Shown here one piece after another: positions 10,370 through 21,033 of a stretch of DNA of 64,000 nucleotides. The notes beneath the pieces were generated by a model. That model had not been told where the DNA came from, searched no databases, and saw only the letters and a list, made by a program, of their open reading frames with translations. The DNA comes from Bactericera cockerelli. Its lineage: Eukaryota > Arthropoda > Insecta > Hemiptera > Triozidae. The translations under genes were made by a program, and so were the position numbers. The stretch's first letter is position 1. The number at the start of each line of letters is the position of its first letter. The stretch spans positions 46,948,969 through 47,012,968 of the forward strand of contig CM044955.1 in NCBI GenBank assembly GCA_024516035.1, written 5' to 3'.

Positions 10370-10440
10370 CGGACTTACCAATAATGGCGCCGGCCATCTG
10401 AAACCAGCCGGAGAGGGGACGGGTTGTAGTGAAAGGAAAT
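10370..10440 (-). other. Duplicated 3' splice site and start of the KH3 exon
   Basis: About 86 bp upstream of the true KH3 acceptor, the intron end plus the first 28 nt of the exon are repeated (ATG at 10397 against 10311). If this copy were used, the frame reads [10 protein letters not shown] and then TAA, cutting the protein inside the KH3 loop. Both arms keep the duplication and the stop. Confidence -1.
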
Positions 10441-10543
10441 AATAATAATCAAACAATCAGTGCCATCAGATTTCTTGATCAAGTTTATTACACATGTCTT
10501 CTGACTTTGAAATGTGTAATAAAGCCATACGATAAATAAATAA

Positions 10544-10570
10544 ATAATAAAGTTATCATATTTATCTGTT

Positions 10571-10607
<37 letters not shown>

Positions 10608-11100
10608 CTTCTTCTTCTTCTTCTTCATATTTTCAATTTTGTATTTTAAGTTTTACCATTCTTTGTTTGTAGATATGCCTTTTTAATAAAGAGATTAATA
10701 ATAAAGTCATCATAATTATCTATGTTGTTTTTTTTTCCTTGTTTATATTCATATTTTCAATTTTGTATTTCAATTTTTACCATTATTTGTTTGTAGATAT
10801 GCCTTTTTCATAAAGAGTTTAATAATAAAGTCATCATATTTCTCTGTTGTTTTTTTTTTTTCTTCCTTGTTTATATTCATATTTTCAATTTTGTATTTCA
10901 ATTTTTACCATTATTTGTTTGTACATATGTCCTTTTAATAAAGAGTTTAATAATAAAGTCATCATCATATTTATCTATGTTGTTTTTTTCCCTTGTTTAT
11001 ATTCATATTTTTCTTTTGTATTTTAATTTTTACCACAATTTGTTTGTACATATGTCCTTCTTTTAATAAAGAGTTTAATAATAATAAAGTCATCATATTT
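10544..11100. repeat. Tandem units of about 125-155 bp, AT-rich
   Basis: AATAAAGTCATCATATTT recurs near 10544, 10700, 10825, 10951 and 11084, each followed by a T-run, TTTATATTCATATTTTCAAT-like sequence and ATTTGTTTGTA.ATATG. The other arm has one unit fewer (44440-44835). Includes a T-run of about 37 at 10570-10606. Confidence -1.
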
Positions 11101-11107
11101 GTGTTAA

Positions 11108-11715
11108 CCCTAGCACTCCCAAGCTTTGTTAGGTAACAAATACTCCCAAGGGGGGGGCACAAAGTACCCACATAGAAAAATAAAGAAAAATCTTGATTTA
11201 TTTAAAAGTTTCAATTGTTTCTCTTTATTTATGAATAATGAAAAAATAAAATCAGGTTTTTACACTTCTCTTTTACTAATTTCTTAATTTGAGGCCAATT
11301 TAACGGCTTTTCCTAATTTATCAATTCTGAACAAATGAAATCAGGTTTTTACACTTCTTATTTACTTATTTCTAAACTTTGAGTAAATTTCTCTGTAGTA
11401 AGTAAATTGTTTGAGCCGACCTCCGTGGTCTAGTGGTTAGCATGCTTGACTACTGACTCGTAGGTTGCGGGTTCGAATCCCGGCCGGAGCGGAATTGCGG
11501 GTTCGAATCCCGGCCGGAGCGATTTGGTCGGACAATTCTGACAAACATTGAAAAAACTCACGTTGTCGTTTGAAAAAAAAACTACACTAGAATATGAAAA
11601 ACAATATTTCTGACAATTACATGAAATTTCAGCCAAATTGGTATTGTATTATCAAAGTTACGAGCATTTTTTCTAGGTGTGGGTACTTTGTGCCCCCCCC
11701 TTGGGAGTGCTAGGG
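11108..11715. mobile_element. piggyBac-like MITE, present only on this arm
   Basis: A 608-bp insertion flanked by TTAA at 11104-11107 and 11716-11719. Inverted termini start CCCTAGCACTCCCAAG and extend about 38 bp; the left end has an extra 27 bp. The other arm has the uninterrupted site GTGTTAATCAC with a single TTAA at 44432-44435. TTAA duplication and CCC(T) termini are the hallmark of the piggyBac superfamily. No transposase is present. Confidence -1.
11412..11520 (+). mobile_element. tRNA-derived SINE head inside the MITE
   Basis: TGGTCTAGTGGTTAGCATG resembles an A box and GCGGGTTCGAATCCCGGCCG is a near-perfect B box. A 31-bp B-box segment is tandemly repeated (11465-11521). There is no CCA or clean cloverleaf closure, so it is read as SINE material rather than a tRNA gene. 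Confidence -1.
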
Positions 11716-11827
11716 TTAATCACAATCGTAGAGGACGGGTTGAAGTCAGAGAGAAACGAATTACATAAAAAAGTGTGAAGTCATCATATTTGAGTTCATC
11801 ACTTTTTTTACGAGTTATTTTAGGTGA

Positions 11828-11980
11828 TGGGTCAACACGAGCGCACCGGAAGGTATACCTTACACACAATTGTAACCAAATTTTGAATACATTTTTTTGT
11901 CGGCGCGGGGGTTCAAACACGGGACCTTCCCCATGGCAAGCTAGTGCTGAACCACTGAGCTACTCGTGCGCTCGATTTTG
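11828..11980 (-). mobile_element. tRNA-derived SINE (family D)
   Basis: On the minus strand: GCGCACGAGTAGCTCAGTGG (A box), GTGTTTGAACCCCCGC (B box), then a body ending in ACCGGAAGGTATACCTTACA-like sequence and TGACCCA. Same family at 44185-44340 (the arm copy) and 54500-54625. Confidence -1.
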
Positions 11981-11989
11981 AATAGTTGA

Positions 11990-12060
11990 GTAGTAGTAAA
12001 GCGAGTTTGAGTAGTTGTGATATCACGAAAATGATTAACACAAATATGATAACTTTTTTT
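11990..12060 (+). mobile_element. SINE-A tail
   Basis: AAGCGAGTTTGAGTAGTTG, GATATCACGAAAATGATTAA and the ATGATAACTTT end of SINE-A, without its tRNA-like head. The matching stretch on the other arm (44125-44172) is shortened. Confidence -1.
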
Positions 12061-12239
12061 TGTTATCTACATTTAATTATGAAAAGCTACATTCATATTC
12101 AGCGGCAAACACTAGAGCAAGCAATAAATCACGGATGGGAGTGTGAAAAAACTATTATGCAACAAAAAGTAGGGGGAAAAAAAAATAATGATCTAATACC
12201 CCAATTTGATTATTTTAAAATAAACAAATAATAATAATA

Positions 12240-12405
12240 TCGACTTATTTATACTGTTCGATTAGGACTTTTGAGTTCTATTATTCCAGAATTATTATTA
12301 GGTGGTAAAACTTGCAAATGAGAGGAAAACTTGTCATGCCCCGGCTAGGTTTCGGACCCGCGACACCGAGTGCCACCTTTACCACTGAGCTACCGGGACA
12401 GTGGT
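12240..12405 (-). mobile_element. tRNA-derived SINE (family C)
   Basis: Minus-strand head CCCGGTAGCTCAGTGGTAAA (A box) and GCGGGTCCGAAACC (B box), then CATGACAAGTTTTCC. The body ends ATTATTCCAGAATAATAG..CTCAAAAGTCCTAATCGAAC. Other copies: 16797-17048, 30160-30345, 39137-39390, 43783-43945, 61265-61470. Confidence -1.
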
Positions 12406-12409
12406 GATA

Positions 12410-13940
12410 GCATATAGGTATGAACAAAATGTTCGTATAGAGGAAAATGAAGAAAAGTGTTTTCCCTAAGAAAAGACAAATATCTGTTCCATATTAGCGA
12501 AAAAAGAGCTTAAACCGAATATTGGGTTGAAAAAGCGGCTTCGTCTCTTAAACAATCCAATTAAACGGGAAGATACTTGTGAAAAGGCGGAAGGAAAAAT
12601 ATGTATGTAGGGTTTTATCTGTGGTGAAGCACAAGGCCTCTTCACAATTTTTGTGGGTAGTGCAGCATTACTATGCAACAAAAAGTACTATGCAACGCAG
12701 CATTACCCTCTTTACTTTTTCGAATTATTCTATTACATTAATTTCTTTTTACTCTGGTAATGCCGCCATTGGTCGTTACTCTTACAAGTAACTAGGAAAC
12801 AATATCTGATATGAAGAAAAATACGTGGTCGGAGAAGAAAAAACCAAAAATGCTAGTCAAACCTGGATATAATGCAACGGGATATAGTGGAAACTCTTTA
12901 AGATAGAGAAAATCTCAGGTCCCTGTTTACGTGTAATAGAGAACTGGCTATATTAGAAACATCTTAATAATTAATTACTTTCCTTATCCTATAATAAGGA
13001 AAGTATTCGTCAAATATTAGCCGCAAGCGCCGCTTCTTTGAATTGGTTGAAGATACAAAAAAAGTTGGAGAACAACATTTTCTTATATTAAAAAAAATAA
13101 TCTGATCATTTTTTTGATATATGAACTTTATGGACCTTGGCCCCAAATCCCCAATTTACCGGTATTTTGGGGGGGACCCACTTTGACCAACTTTTTTTAT
13201 TATTCCATCCTAGATGGGGGTTGTGACCAATCAAATTCAATGATTTTGAAGTGCTGATTACGAATTGGCGTTGATTTTTAGCTATCTGTTACCGCTGAGT
13301 CACTAGTGGCGGAATTCGACTTCTTTTTAAGGGATAAGGAAAGTCGTGTGATGTTTACACCAGATTTATTCTCTGTCTTAGGGTTCTAATATATCCAGGT
13401 TCGACTATAAAAGTGTGAGAGACAAAGTATAACCTGTAAAGGAACTAAACGTGACTGAGAGAATCAAATGTATGTTAATATGAGAAGGAGAATAGAATTG
13501 ACCTCGGAAAGTGAATTGTTGACAGCAAATTTTTGGTATCCGTGCTTTTTGTTTGAACCCCGATAATGCAATTTAAGATAAGGCGTGTATTGGTGTCGAG
13601 TGTCTGAATATCTATGGGTTCACTACTGTGATTAACACTACAATCTAACACTACAACTTATACCTAAAGGGATTCATCACAAGGTAAGACTTTTGAGAAT
13701 GAAAGGGAAAACACGCCGTAAAAACAAGAGAGGGACATGAGCAAGTAAATCTAATAGAAACAGCACAGCTCGAGAGTAGGGAAGGTGATTGACCTTGACA
13801 CTTTCTAATTTTAACAGGAGACGAGACGTAAGAAGATCAAGGCCCGAATTTATGAAAGCTGATGTGGTAAACACACGTAGCTAACAATAACACTCTTCAG
13901 TGGAAGGGAACCACCAGGCGACGTTAATGCTCAAAGCATT
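12410..13940. other. Intronic DNA without recognised features
   Basis: AT-rich intron of the minus-strand hnRNP K gene (between the KH3 exons). Short ORFs are mirrored on the other arm (42250-43780), have no domain and look like chance. Confidence -1.
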
Positions 13941-14080
13941 CCACCAATCACAGAGCTCCAAAACTACGTGATCAATTTCCACCAATCACAGAGCTCCAAA
14001 ATCTACGTGATTAATTTCCACCAATCACAGAGCTCCAAATTTACGTGATCAATTTCCACCAATCACAGAGCTTCAAAGTG
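13941..14080. repeat. 38-bp tandem repeat, about 3.7 units
   Basis: Units of CCACCAATCACAGAGCTCC plus AAA..TACGTGATCAATTT start near 13941, 13979, 14018 and 14056. Same array, inverted, at 42107-42245. Confidence -1.
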
Positions 14081-14815
14081 ATCACGGGACCTTGAATCTA
14101 CATGAGCTCTGACCTGGCACCCGCATCTGGACCCAGCCACTAGACGAGACGAGACGAAATACAATTCTCGTCTGCAAAAACTCTCCAAGATTCTAGTAAC
14201 TTCTGCACATGTCAAGGTCAACCACGGCCCTTCAGTCTCTAGAACTGTCCTGGCCCTCGCTCCTCCAACACGATGGAAACTCAACCAATGCTTTTAGTAG
14301 ATGGTAATAAGATACGTCAAGCTGGCCGCGACACGAGAACAGAGTTTTAGGCCAGCGTTAAAATGGACGTGCTAAACTAAAACGGGCTACAGTGGCCTTT
14401 GTAAGGGCGCACGAATATTTTTTTGCTAGATATACTGAAAATACGTTTACAGGACAAACGTGGCTGTATGACATTCCCATGATAAGGAGAATAACCAATA
14501 CCAAAAAAAGGACAAGTGAATGAATGGACTAGCAAATTTTGTGTTTCAAGTGCGCGGCCAGCTTTCTTTAGTTTTAGTTTTTTTTTAATACCTAATTTTA
14601 CCATCTTATTTTTTAAAGGTAATTGTGCCCCGGAACCGCTTTCGCTTTACTTCAGGGCACTTGTGAACTTCACATCCATACAATTACCATCTTTTTTTTT
14701 TTACCATCTACTAATTGTTAGTTGACTTTCCACCACTGGGAGAAACAGGGTCCAGCCAGCTTCGGATGAGGGAGGCCTCCGGGAGAGGAGAAGAACAGTG
14801 AGAGGGGGCACTTAC

Positions 14816-14877
14816 ATCTTTCGGAATGGTGACCTGAGTAGAATTACGAGGCCCCGCGCCCCCCCCTGGCAACTCTC
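14816..14877 (-). CDS. hnRNPK: hnRNP K-like gene, linker/KH3 first exon (contig A allele)
   Basis: A 62-nt minus-strand exon with acceptor GTGTTCGCAG and donor GTAAGT (14810-14815). Read in the phase left by the 81-nt upstream exon on this arm it gives (G)ELPGGGAGPRNSTQVTIPKD. STQVTIPKD is the conserved first strand of hnRNP K KH3. The run of G after CCA is 8 long here and 9 on the other arm. The length change is offset by the neighbouring exon, so both arms stay in frame. Confidence -1.
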
Positions 14878-15821
14878 CTGCGAACACACAAGCACAGGCC
14901 AACCATGTCAGATCCCTCCCTGCACGCACCCTCCCTCTTCTAGCCGGGTTGAAAACCAAACTATGAAACAGAATTCGCAGTGGATATATCAATTTTTTTT
15001 CACGTCATAGTTATATATTTTGTACATATATCTTTAATAGTTTAATTTATAGTTTTGGTGCTCAATTAAAATTTGCACCAAAACTACTGGAAAACCGGGT
15101 AGTATATACCAGGTTATGATGTAGTTGATTTCTCAAATCAATGAGGAAAAATTCATGAACTGGCAGGGATTCGAACTAACGGATTCCCAAGTCATAACGA
15201 AAGTATGACTTGAGAATCAAAATTGTCCTCTGCAATATGTTCCATGGTTGAGTTTCTGGCTCTCTAGACTTTAAAAGCTATTTTTCAATTTGAAGTGTCC
15301 GAAAAAACACAATCCTGTTTCATAATTTGGCTTTCAATGAGAAAAAAAAACATGGCGAAATTATCCTACGCTCTCTCCCCTCCGACGACGTACAGATTGT
15401 TTCAAGAAATCGAAGCGACCAAGTATCTGCCCGAAAAATGCTTGAGAATCCAACAAATGACATTCAATTTTGTTACAAGGTGCATAATCTTAAGCATAGA
15501 GCTACCCGAAGTTAGTTCTAGCAACAAAAAAAAAAAAGATTTGATAGATTGCCTTGGCATTGAATTTGCTCTAGGCGTTCAAAATATTAGCTATATTAAT
15601 TAAGTAAACTTGTTTTTTTTTTTTAACTTACAAAAACGTTGCAACAAATGAAGAATCAAACAGAAATAATTTTTTTTTTTTAATTTTTATTTGAGATTAT
15701 TGTACTAATGTAGTTAAACAAATAAAATATTTTTATGCTCTCGTGTCACATGTTTTGTTGAACTCTCAAGCGGTTCCCAAAGTTTGGTTATGGTGCCACC
15801 ACCAGAGCGCCCATCACTTAC

Positions 15822-15902
15822 CGGGTGGTCCATACCCCCCGGCCCCGGCGCCCGCATAGTAACCACCACCGGCTCCCTGGGGGACGCCGTACCCGCGATC
15901 AG
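15822..15902 (-). CDS. hnRNPK: hnRNP K-like gene, Gly/Tyr-rich exon (contig A allele)
   Basis: An 81-nt minus-strand exon between a TTCCAG acceptor and GTAAGT donor, reading (A)DRGYGVPQGAGGGYYAGAGAGGYGPP. It belongs to the low-complexity RGG-like linker between KH2 and KH3 that mediates protein contacts and nucleocytoplasmic transport in hnRNP K proteins. It has one C more than the contig B copy (CCACCC against CCACC) just before the donor, which changes the exit phase. The intron before the acceptor holds repeated AACCAGTTGGTT words and pyrimidine runs. Confidence -1.
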
Positions 15903-16355
15903 CTGGAATTAGGCGGAGACGAATTAGAACCAACTGGTTGATTGGATTGGTATAGGGAGAGACAAATTAGAACCAGCTGGTTGAACAAGGGGGGGGCGGG
16001 GCATTAGATAGAACCAACTGGTTGGTTGGATTGGTATAGGGAGAGACAAATTGGACCCCAACTAACAGGAAGAGACAAATTGAAACCAATTAAGGGGGGG
16101 GGGGTAAAATTAGAACCACCTTCTTTTTTACTATCCTTGACCTATAATAAGGAAATAGTTGTAGAGGGGGAGAGGAATTAGAACCAACTTTTTTAATTGT
16201 ATAGCGGGGCTATTTGTTTCATCATGTTTCATTATTAAATTTATTAATTGAACAAATAAACATAGGTTTACCACCAAAAAATAGTTAAAAATCAAATTTA
16301 ATTTAAAAAACTATAAGTGTCTTTCAGCTTCTGAGGTTAAAATATCACAAAATGG

Positions 16356-16391
16356 CAATATTTGTACCCATTTTAGTGGGTACAAATATTG
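16356..16391. repeat. Perfect 15-bp hairpin
   Basis: CAATATTTGTACCCA, a 6-nt loop, then its exact complement. Conserved on the other arm at 39795-39830. Confidence -1.
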
Positions 16392-16796
16392 TTCCCGGCA
16401 GAGTTTTGCACCCACGACGACCTACCAACCTAGAATTCCAGAGACAGGGATGATATATCCTCAAACCTGGCAACAAATCTCTTGTACGGGAGATTTTTGA
16501 TAGGTGAACCTTTTTTTGTTGATGTTGAAGTAAGGTACCTCATTAGAGAAATAAACCCTTCCAAGACAGAGCTTTAATTAAAGTTACAAACCATCACATT
16601 ATCAGATCGAGCTTATTTTTGCCCAAGACCATTAAAAAAGAAACCTCCTTATCAACCTGTCAAGCCTGACTAGCGCTGATCAGCTCATTAGTGCTGTTGG
16701 TTAAGCAGTAGTCAGAAATGTATCACCTTGTTTAATGGAATTGGTATGAGATGGACCTTACATTTGAAATCAACAAGACTTGGTCGTAATGATATA

Positions 16797-17060
16797 ATAA
16801 TAATAATATCGCCTTAATTATACTGTCTCATTAGGACTATTGAGTCCCATTATTCCAGCAGTAAGCTCAAGGGTATTATTATATGGTCAAAATACCGAAG
16901 ATAATAATAATGTTTATTATTACATAATAATATTCTTTTCTTTTTGCATATTCTTTTTAAAGTACTGTTGTACTTTTAAGGGATTGAAGGATAACTTGTC
17001 GTGTCCCGCCCGGTTGGGTTCCGAACCCGCGACAGACCCGCGATTACCAAACAGTTGACC
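16797..17060 (-). mobile_element. SINE-C abutting a splice donor
   Basis: The body (TACTGTCTCATTAGGACTA..CCCATTATTCCAGCAGTAAG) and the B box (GGGTTCCGAACCCGCGAC on the plus strand) are clear. The tRNA-like head runs to within a few nt of the GTAAGT donor of the Gly-rich exon (17061-17066). Confidence -1.
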
Positions 17061-17066
17061 ACTTAC

Positions 17067-17319
17067 CTCCAAATCCTCCCGAGGGCGGCCCCTCGCCGCC
17101 AAATCTGCCTCCGCCGCGCGGCGCGCCACTCCCGAAGCCGCCCCTGCCTCCTTGGGGCGCTCCACCGAAGCGGCCCCCTCCCCCGCCTCTGCCGCCACCC
17201 TGGCTCCCCCCGGGGGCGCCGCCTCCACCCCCTCCCCCTCCATAGCCGCCGTACTCCTCGGCGTAGAAGTCGTCAAAGTTGTGCGGGTCGTACGGGTTGT
17301 CCACACCTTTCACTGGGGC
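17067..17319 (-). CDS. hnRNPK: hnRNP K-like gene, Gly-rich exon (contig A)
   Basis: A 253-nt minus-strand exon with acceptor TTCTCCCCAG and donor GTAAGT. It reads APVKGVDNPYDPHNFDDFYA, then EEYGGYG and a long Gly-rich tract with FGG, RGG and GGRFGG words (84 codons plus 1 nt). In hnRNP K the APVKG-type segment follows KH2 directly and leads into the RGG-type linker. The amino acid sequence is the same as the contig B copy at 38869-39121. GC content is far above the flanking introns. Open frames on the opposite strand here are shadows. Confidence -1.
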
Positions 17320-17442
17320 CTGGGGAGAAGAAGAGAGGGTGTTTATTTCAACAATTTTATTTAATATCGGAGAAGGTTGAAACCATCAATGGAATGGTTG
17401 AATTCTTCATATTAACTTCGCAATTGATTACAAGACAATATA

Positions 17443-17593
17443 AAAAAGTTATCATATTTGTGTTAATCAATTACGTGATATCACAACTACTCAAACTCGC
17501 TTTACTAAATCCACGCTGAAACCGTGACTTGAACCACCGACCTCCAGGTTACAAGTCCATCGCCTTACCGTTCAAGCTACTGAGGTCGGTATT
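17443..17593 (-). mobile_element. SINE-A copy
   Basis: On the minus strand: ACCGACCTCAGTAGCTTGAA (A-box region), GGTCGGTGGTTCAAGTCACG (B box), a TTTAGTAAAGCGAGTTTGAG body and the ACACAAATATGATAACTTTT tail. Full length of about 148 bp; mirrored at 38598-38743. Confidence -1.
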
Positions 17594-18151
17594 ACAAGAC
17601 AATATATTGTGAATATAAATTAAAGTAATTTTGTTATATTATTTTGCTTGTTTTTAATTATTTGTTGATTGTTTTATTTTAAAATAAAGTGTGTTGTTTT
17701 ATTTTAAAATTTTAAGTGTATATATATACAGTCAAACTTGGCTACAAAAGAACTTTAAGGAACCTATATTTCTTTTCTCTTATATCCAGGTTTCTCTTAT
17801 AAAAAAGTAATTTTCCCTTATAGAGACGTAAATTTGACCTAGAAATTTTCCTCTCATATCCAGGTTTGACTGTATACTAGGTGAGAATTAAGTGCATGAG
17901 AATGATTTTTAAAAGCTGAATTTACTTTTTTTGTTCTCTCTGGATTGCCAAAGTCAAAAACTTTGTATGACTTTACCTGAATAGAATGTGAACAAAATAA
18001 AATATCAGGAATGATTTGAGAGGCAACATTTATAAATAATTTAAAATAAAGAAAATACACAAAAAGAGAATTTGAACTTGAGTAATACTAAGACAAAATA
18101 CTTTTTTTGAAACTAAGATTGTTACACCGTCAGCATATTAGTTTCTTTATG

Positions 18152-18295
18152 GACCTGAGTAGCTTGATCGATAAGGCGGCGAACTTGTAACCTGGAGGTC
18201 AATGGTTGAAGTTCCGGTTTCAGCGTAGATTTTGTAAAGAAAAATTGAGTAGATGTGATAGCACGTAGTTGATTGACTCAAATATGATAACTTTT
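18152..18295 (+). mobile_element. SINE-A copy, diverged
   Basis: TGAGTAGCTTGATCGATAAG head, GGTTGAAGTTCCGG degenerate B box and ATGATAACTTTT tail. Mirrored at 37893-38035. Confidence -1.
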
Positions 18296-18721
18296 TTCTA
18301 TATGGAGATACAAACCACCCAGTACATTTATTAACAGAAAAAAGGGTTTCCCGCATTTCTAGGACTGAAAGAATATTAGTTATACTTTTCTCTTTTTGAG
18401 AGAGCTGTAAAACTTCAGTTGTAAAACTTCATCATGCCAATAAACTTCATAGTAAAATTGAAAGTTTCAAGAGAAAAAGAAAATTTCGCGAAATCTAACG
18501 TGATTTCCTAGAAATTATCTGTCGAGCGATGATGGATTCGAGGCAAGCTCTGATTCTCGTCTCGAAAAATTCTCTTCCGTGAAAAAAAAAACCTTCGTTT
18601 CATAAAACACCGGATATTTTCTGATGATCGATCTAGATCGAGGCCACATTATGAAACAGAATTAAAGTTAAGGTAAGACTGACACGGTCTCCAGTCGGAC
18701 TTTTAAACCAATAATAATAAC

Positions 18722-19090
18722 AATAACACTCTTTAGTGGAAGGTTTCCAGGTGAGGTTAATGCTCAAAGCATATTCTACCAACCTCTTAAAGCAGTTATC
18801 ATATTTGTGTTAATCACTTTTGTGATATCAAAACTAGTACTCAAACTCGCTTTACTAAATCTACGCTGAAACCGGGACTTGAACCACCGACCTCCAGGTT
18901 ACAAGTCCGCTTCCTTATCGATCAACCTCTTAAAGCATTTTCTACCACCCTCTCAGAGAATTTTTAACGCTCAGAGACTTGTGGTCAAAAACTCAAATTA
19001 ATGAAGAAAAATTCATGCACTGGGTGGGATTCGAACCAACGGATCGAAACGCTACTACGTGACTACCAGTGTACGTACTGTTGACCGAAT
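18722..19090 (-). mobile_element. SINE-B interrupted by a nested SINE-A
   Basis: The outer element (B-box word GGTTCGAATCCCACCCAGTG on the minus strand, tail CCTTCCACTAAAGAGTG plus ATT repeats) is split at about 18790-18935 by a 5'-truncated SINE-A. It is the arm copy of 37093-37478, where the target duplication is described. Confidence -1.
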
Positions 19091-19114
19091 TAAGGGATAG
19101 TATAGTATAGTATA

Positions 19115-19165
19115 GTAGTGCTTTATTTAGACTGTCGGCTCGAGACAAGAAGTCCCATTACGCTG
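19115..19165. repeat. Short retroposon end with (AGTAT)n tract
   Basis: TAGTGCTTTATTTAGACTGT preceded by repeated TATAG words; also at 6600-6670 and 37025-37090 (inverted). Confidence -1.
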
Positions 19166-19240
19166 GATAGTGTCCACTTAGATTAAATCTAATCCTGTTT
19201 CATAAGTCGGCCCTTGGGCGTGGGAACACACACCACTCAC

Positions 19241-19369
19241 CGTTTTCAAGAGTTCCATGATCTCACGGATGCAGTTGACGGCAGTTTCCCCGGTGCCAAA
19301 CACCTGGGCCACACGATCCGTGCTCTGGGGACAGCAGTTGGTGTAGATCTTGATTCTGGCGCCAGTTTT
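19241..19369 (-). CDS. hnRNPK: hnRNP K-like gene, KH2 second exon (contig A)
   Basis: A 129-nt minus-strand exon with acceptor TTTCCGCAG and donor GTGAGT (19235-19240). It reads KTGARIKIYTNCCPQSTDRV and on through AQVFGTGETAVNCIREIMEL to LKT. The CCPQSTDRV motif is diagnostic of hnRNP K KH2 (vertebrate proteins have CCPHSTDRV). The first half of KH2 is missing from contig A because the contig ends at 23636 before reaching it; that half is found on contig B at 24298-24468. Confidence -1.
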
Positions 19370-19410
19370 CTGCGGAAATAATGAAAATAAGTTTATTATT
19401 ATTATTATAA

Positions 19411-19689
19411 ATGAATTCTTTGGCAAAGAAAATACAAGAGAGTAGGCTGAGATGGTTCGGACATATAGAGCGAAGAGACGAAAACTATCTGAGTAAGAGA
19501 ATACAAGAACTTCAAAAAGGCGGTAAAGGAAAGTGAGGAAGACCCAAGATGAGATGGAGAGACAAAGATGAAGAAGACCTAAGAAAGAAAAACTGGAGAA
19601 AAGAGGACGCGCTAAATAGAAAGATATGGAAGGAAAGGATTCATGGAACAAATGCCGACCTCAAGTTGGTTTGGGAACAGGCAAAGTGA
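19411..19689 (+). pseudogene. LINE reverse-transcriptase C-terminal remnant
   Basis: A 92-codon frame reading SRLRWFGHIERRDENYLSK and further basic sequence, ending GTNADLKLVWEQAK. It has an in-frame TGA at 19534-19536. RLRWFGH.ERRDE..L is the typical end of non-LTR retrotransposon polyproteins. It lies in an hnRNP K intron on the opposite strand. Mirrored at 36499-36777. Confidence -1.
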
Positions 19690-19733
19690 AAGAAGAAGAA
19701 TTGAATTCTTTATTATTAGGATATACCTATGTA

Positions 19734-20304
19734 CAGGGTGCGGCGCGGTTATGTCCCTTTTTGAATATTCGATTAAAAAAAGGCTGTCAGTCTTACCTGA
19801 ATCTTGTTGTTGAATTATCATCTAGAAATATGTAAGGTTTGATTTTATCTAGTTTTGAAGAGTACACCATTCAAATGCCGACCGTCATTGTCCATACACT
19901 GCTGAAGGCGATTTCTAAAGTTTCGCTCTACTTTTTCCAACATTGCGACAGGTATACGGCCTATTTCACGGCGAATGTTGTGTTTTAACTCTTCAAGTAT
20001 TCTTGGACGATCATTGTAAACTTTCGATTTGAGGTAACCCCACAAGAAAAAATCACAGGGAGCTAAATCCGGGGATCGCGCTGGCCAAGGAAGGTCACCT
20101 CTTAAACAAATCAAACGCCCTGGGAATAACTCTCCACGCAATAAGCTTTCTGTTGCTTTGATAAAATCATTTTGAGAACTGAGCTAAATTGAATCGAAAA
20201 AATTAGTAGTTTGTGCATCTTCTAACTTTGTTTGAACTTGTCTAATTAGAAGTGCGGCTTCACACTGGGCGATTCAAAATGGGACATAACCGCGCCGCAC
20301 CCTG
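19734..20304 (-). mobile_element. mariner-like element, internally deleted (571 bp)
   Basis: TA target duplications (19732-19733, 20305-20306) flank inverted termini of about 32 bp starting CAGGGTGCGGCGCGGTTATG. A minus-strand 98-codon frame (19845-20141) encodes the transposase C-terminal part with DLPWPARSPDLAPCDFFLWG, whose DLAPCDF holds the third catalytic Asp of mariner-type DDE/D enzymes. The first two catalytic Asp residues are missing, so it cannot be autonomous. Same size on the other arm (35883-36453). Confidence -1.
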
Positions 20305-20404
20305 TACTATAATATGCAAACAAGTAATGATAAAAATTAAAACACAAAATTTAGAACAATATAAACAAGAAATAAAGATAACATGGATAAAATATACACA
20401 ATTG

Positions 20405-20465
20405 TCCTAACTAAAGGGCGGGGTTATTGCCAATGGCAATCTCTTCCACCCAAGCTTTAAGGTTA
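20405..20465 (-). mobile_element. LINE-derived 3' end
   Basis: Minus strand: TTGGGTGGAAGAGATTGCCA, GGCAATAACCCCGCCCTTTA and GTTAGGACAAT, as in the 9565-9765 copy. Confidence -1.
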
Positions 20466-21011
20466 TGATATTTGTGCGGTAATCACAACATGAATGTTAC
20501 ATATTATCCTAGTTTGTGCATGTGCATGTACAATAATTGTACACTGTACAGTGTACAGGTATATCTCATTATTAATAATTGCAAGTCATCTCAAGGAGAT
20601 AAATTTTCATTTCTATCCTCGTCTAAGTTCTCGGGAAATAAGTTCAAGTATGATTTCTTTGTGGAGAAGCACAAGGCCTCTTCACAATTTTTGTGGGTAG
20701 CGCAGCATTACTTAGAGACTTCTTCACTTTTCCAAATTATTTTACATCATTCTTTAACCTCTAGTCGCCACTGGTTGTCACTCATAACTACTCATTTTCC
20801 CTCACGAGTGAACCCCGGGCATCCAAGTATAGGACAGAAAAAATCCTACCATGCTAAGGAAATGTCGTAATATTTGTTATATAAGCCAAAAATGGTTTCG
20901 TTTTATCGTTGTACATTCATGGTAGCTGGGGTAGATTTTCTTACACCATCTATCCAAAGTGACCCCTGTTGCGCATGGATGGCGTTGAGTAAAAAACCGT
21001 AACGTATTCTA

Positions 21012-21033
21012 CCCCCCCCCCCCCCCCCCCCCC
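21012..21033. repeat. Poly(C) run
   Basis: About 22 C; the other arm has about 15 G at 35169-35183. An indel-prone homopolymer. Confidence -1.

Noticed and set aside
10544..11100. CRISPR-like array of repeated AT-rich units (and the 38-bp arrays)
   Set aside because: Units are contiguous tandem repeats with no unique spacers, in an insect intron.
11412..11520. Genuine tRNA genes at several A-box/B-box sequences (also 43786-43850, 54545-54625, 56505-56578, 61390-61466)
   Set aside because: Each is joined to a repeated SINE body, the cloverleaf is incomplete, and copies are dispersed. They are SINE heads.
17001..17519. A 172-codon Arg/Pro-rich plus-strand frame (and its mirror 38669-39187)
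   Set aside because: It is the antisense shadow of the Gly-rich hnRNP K exon plus SINE sequence; no splice or domain support.
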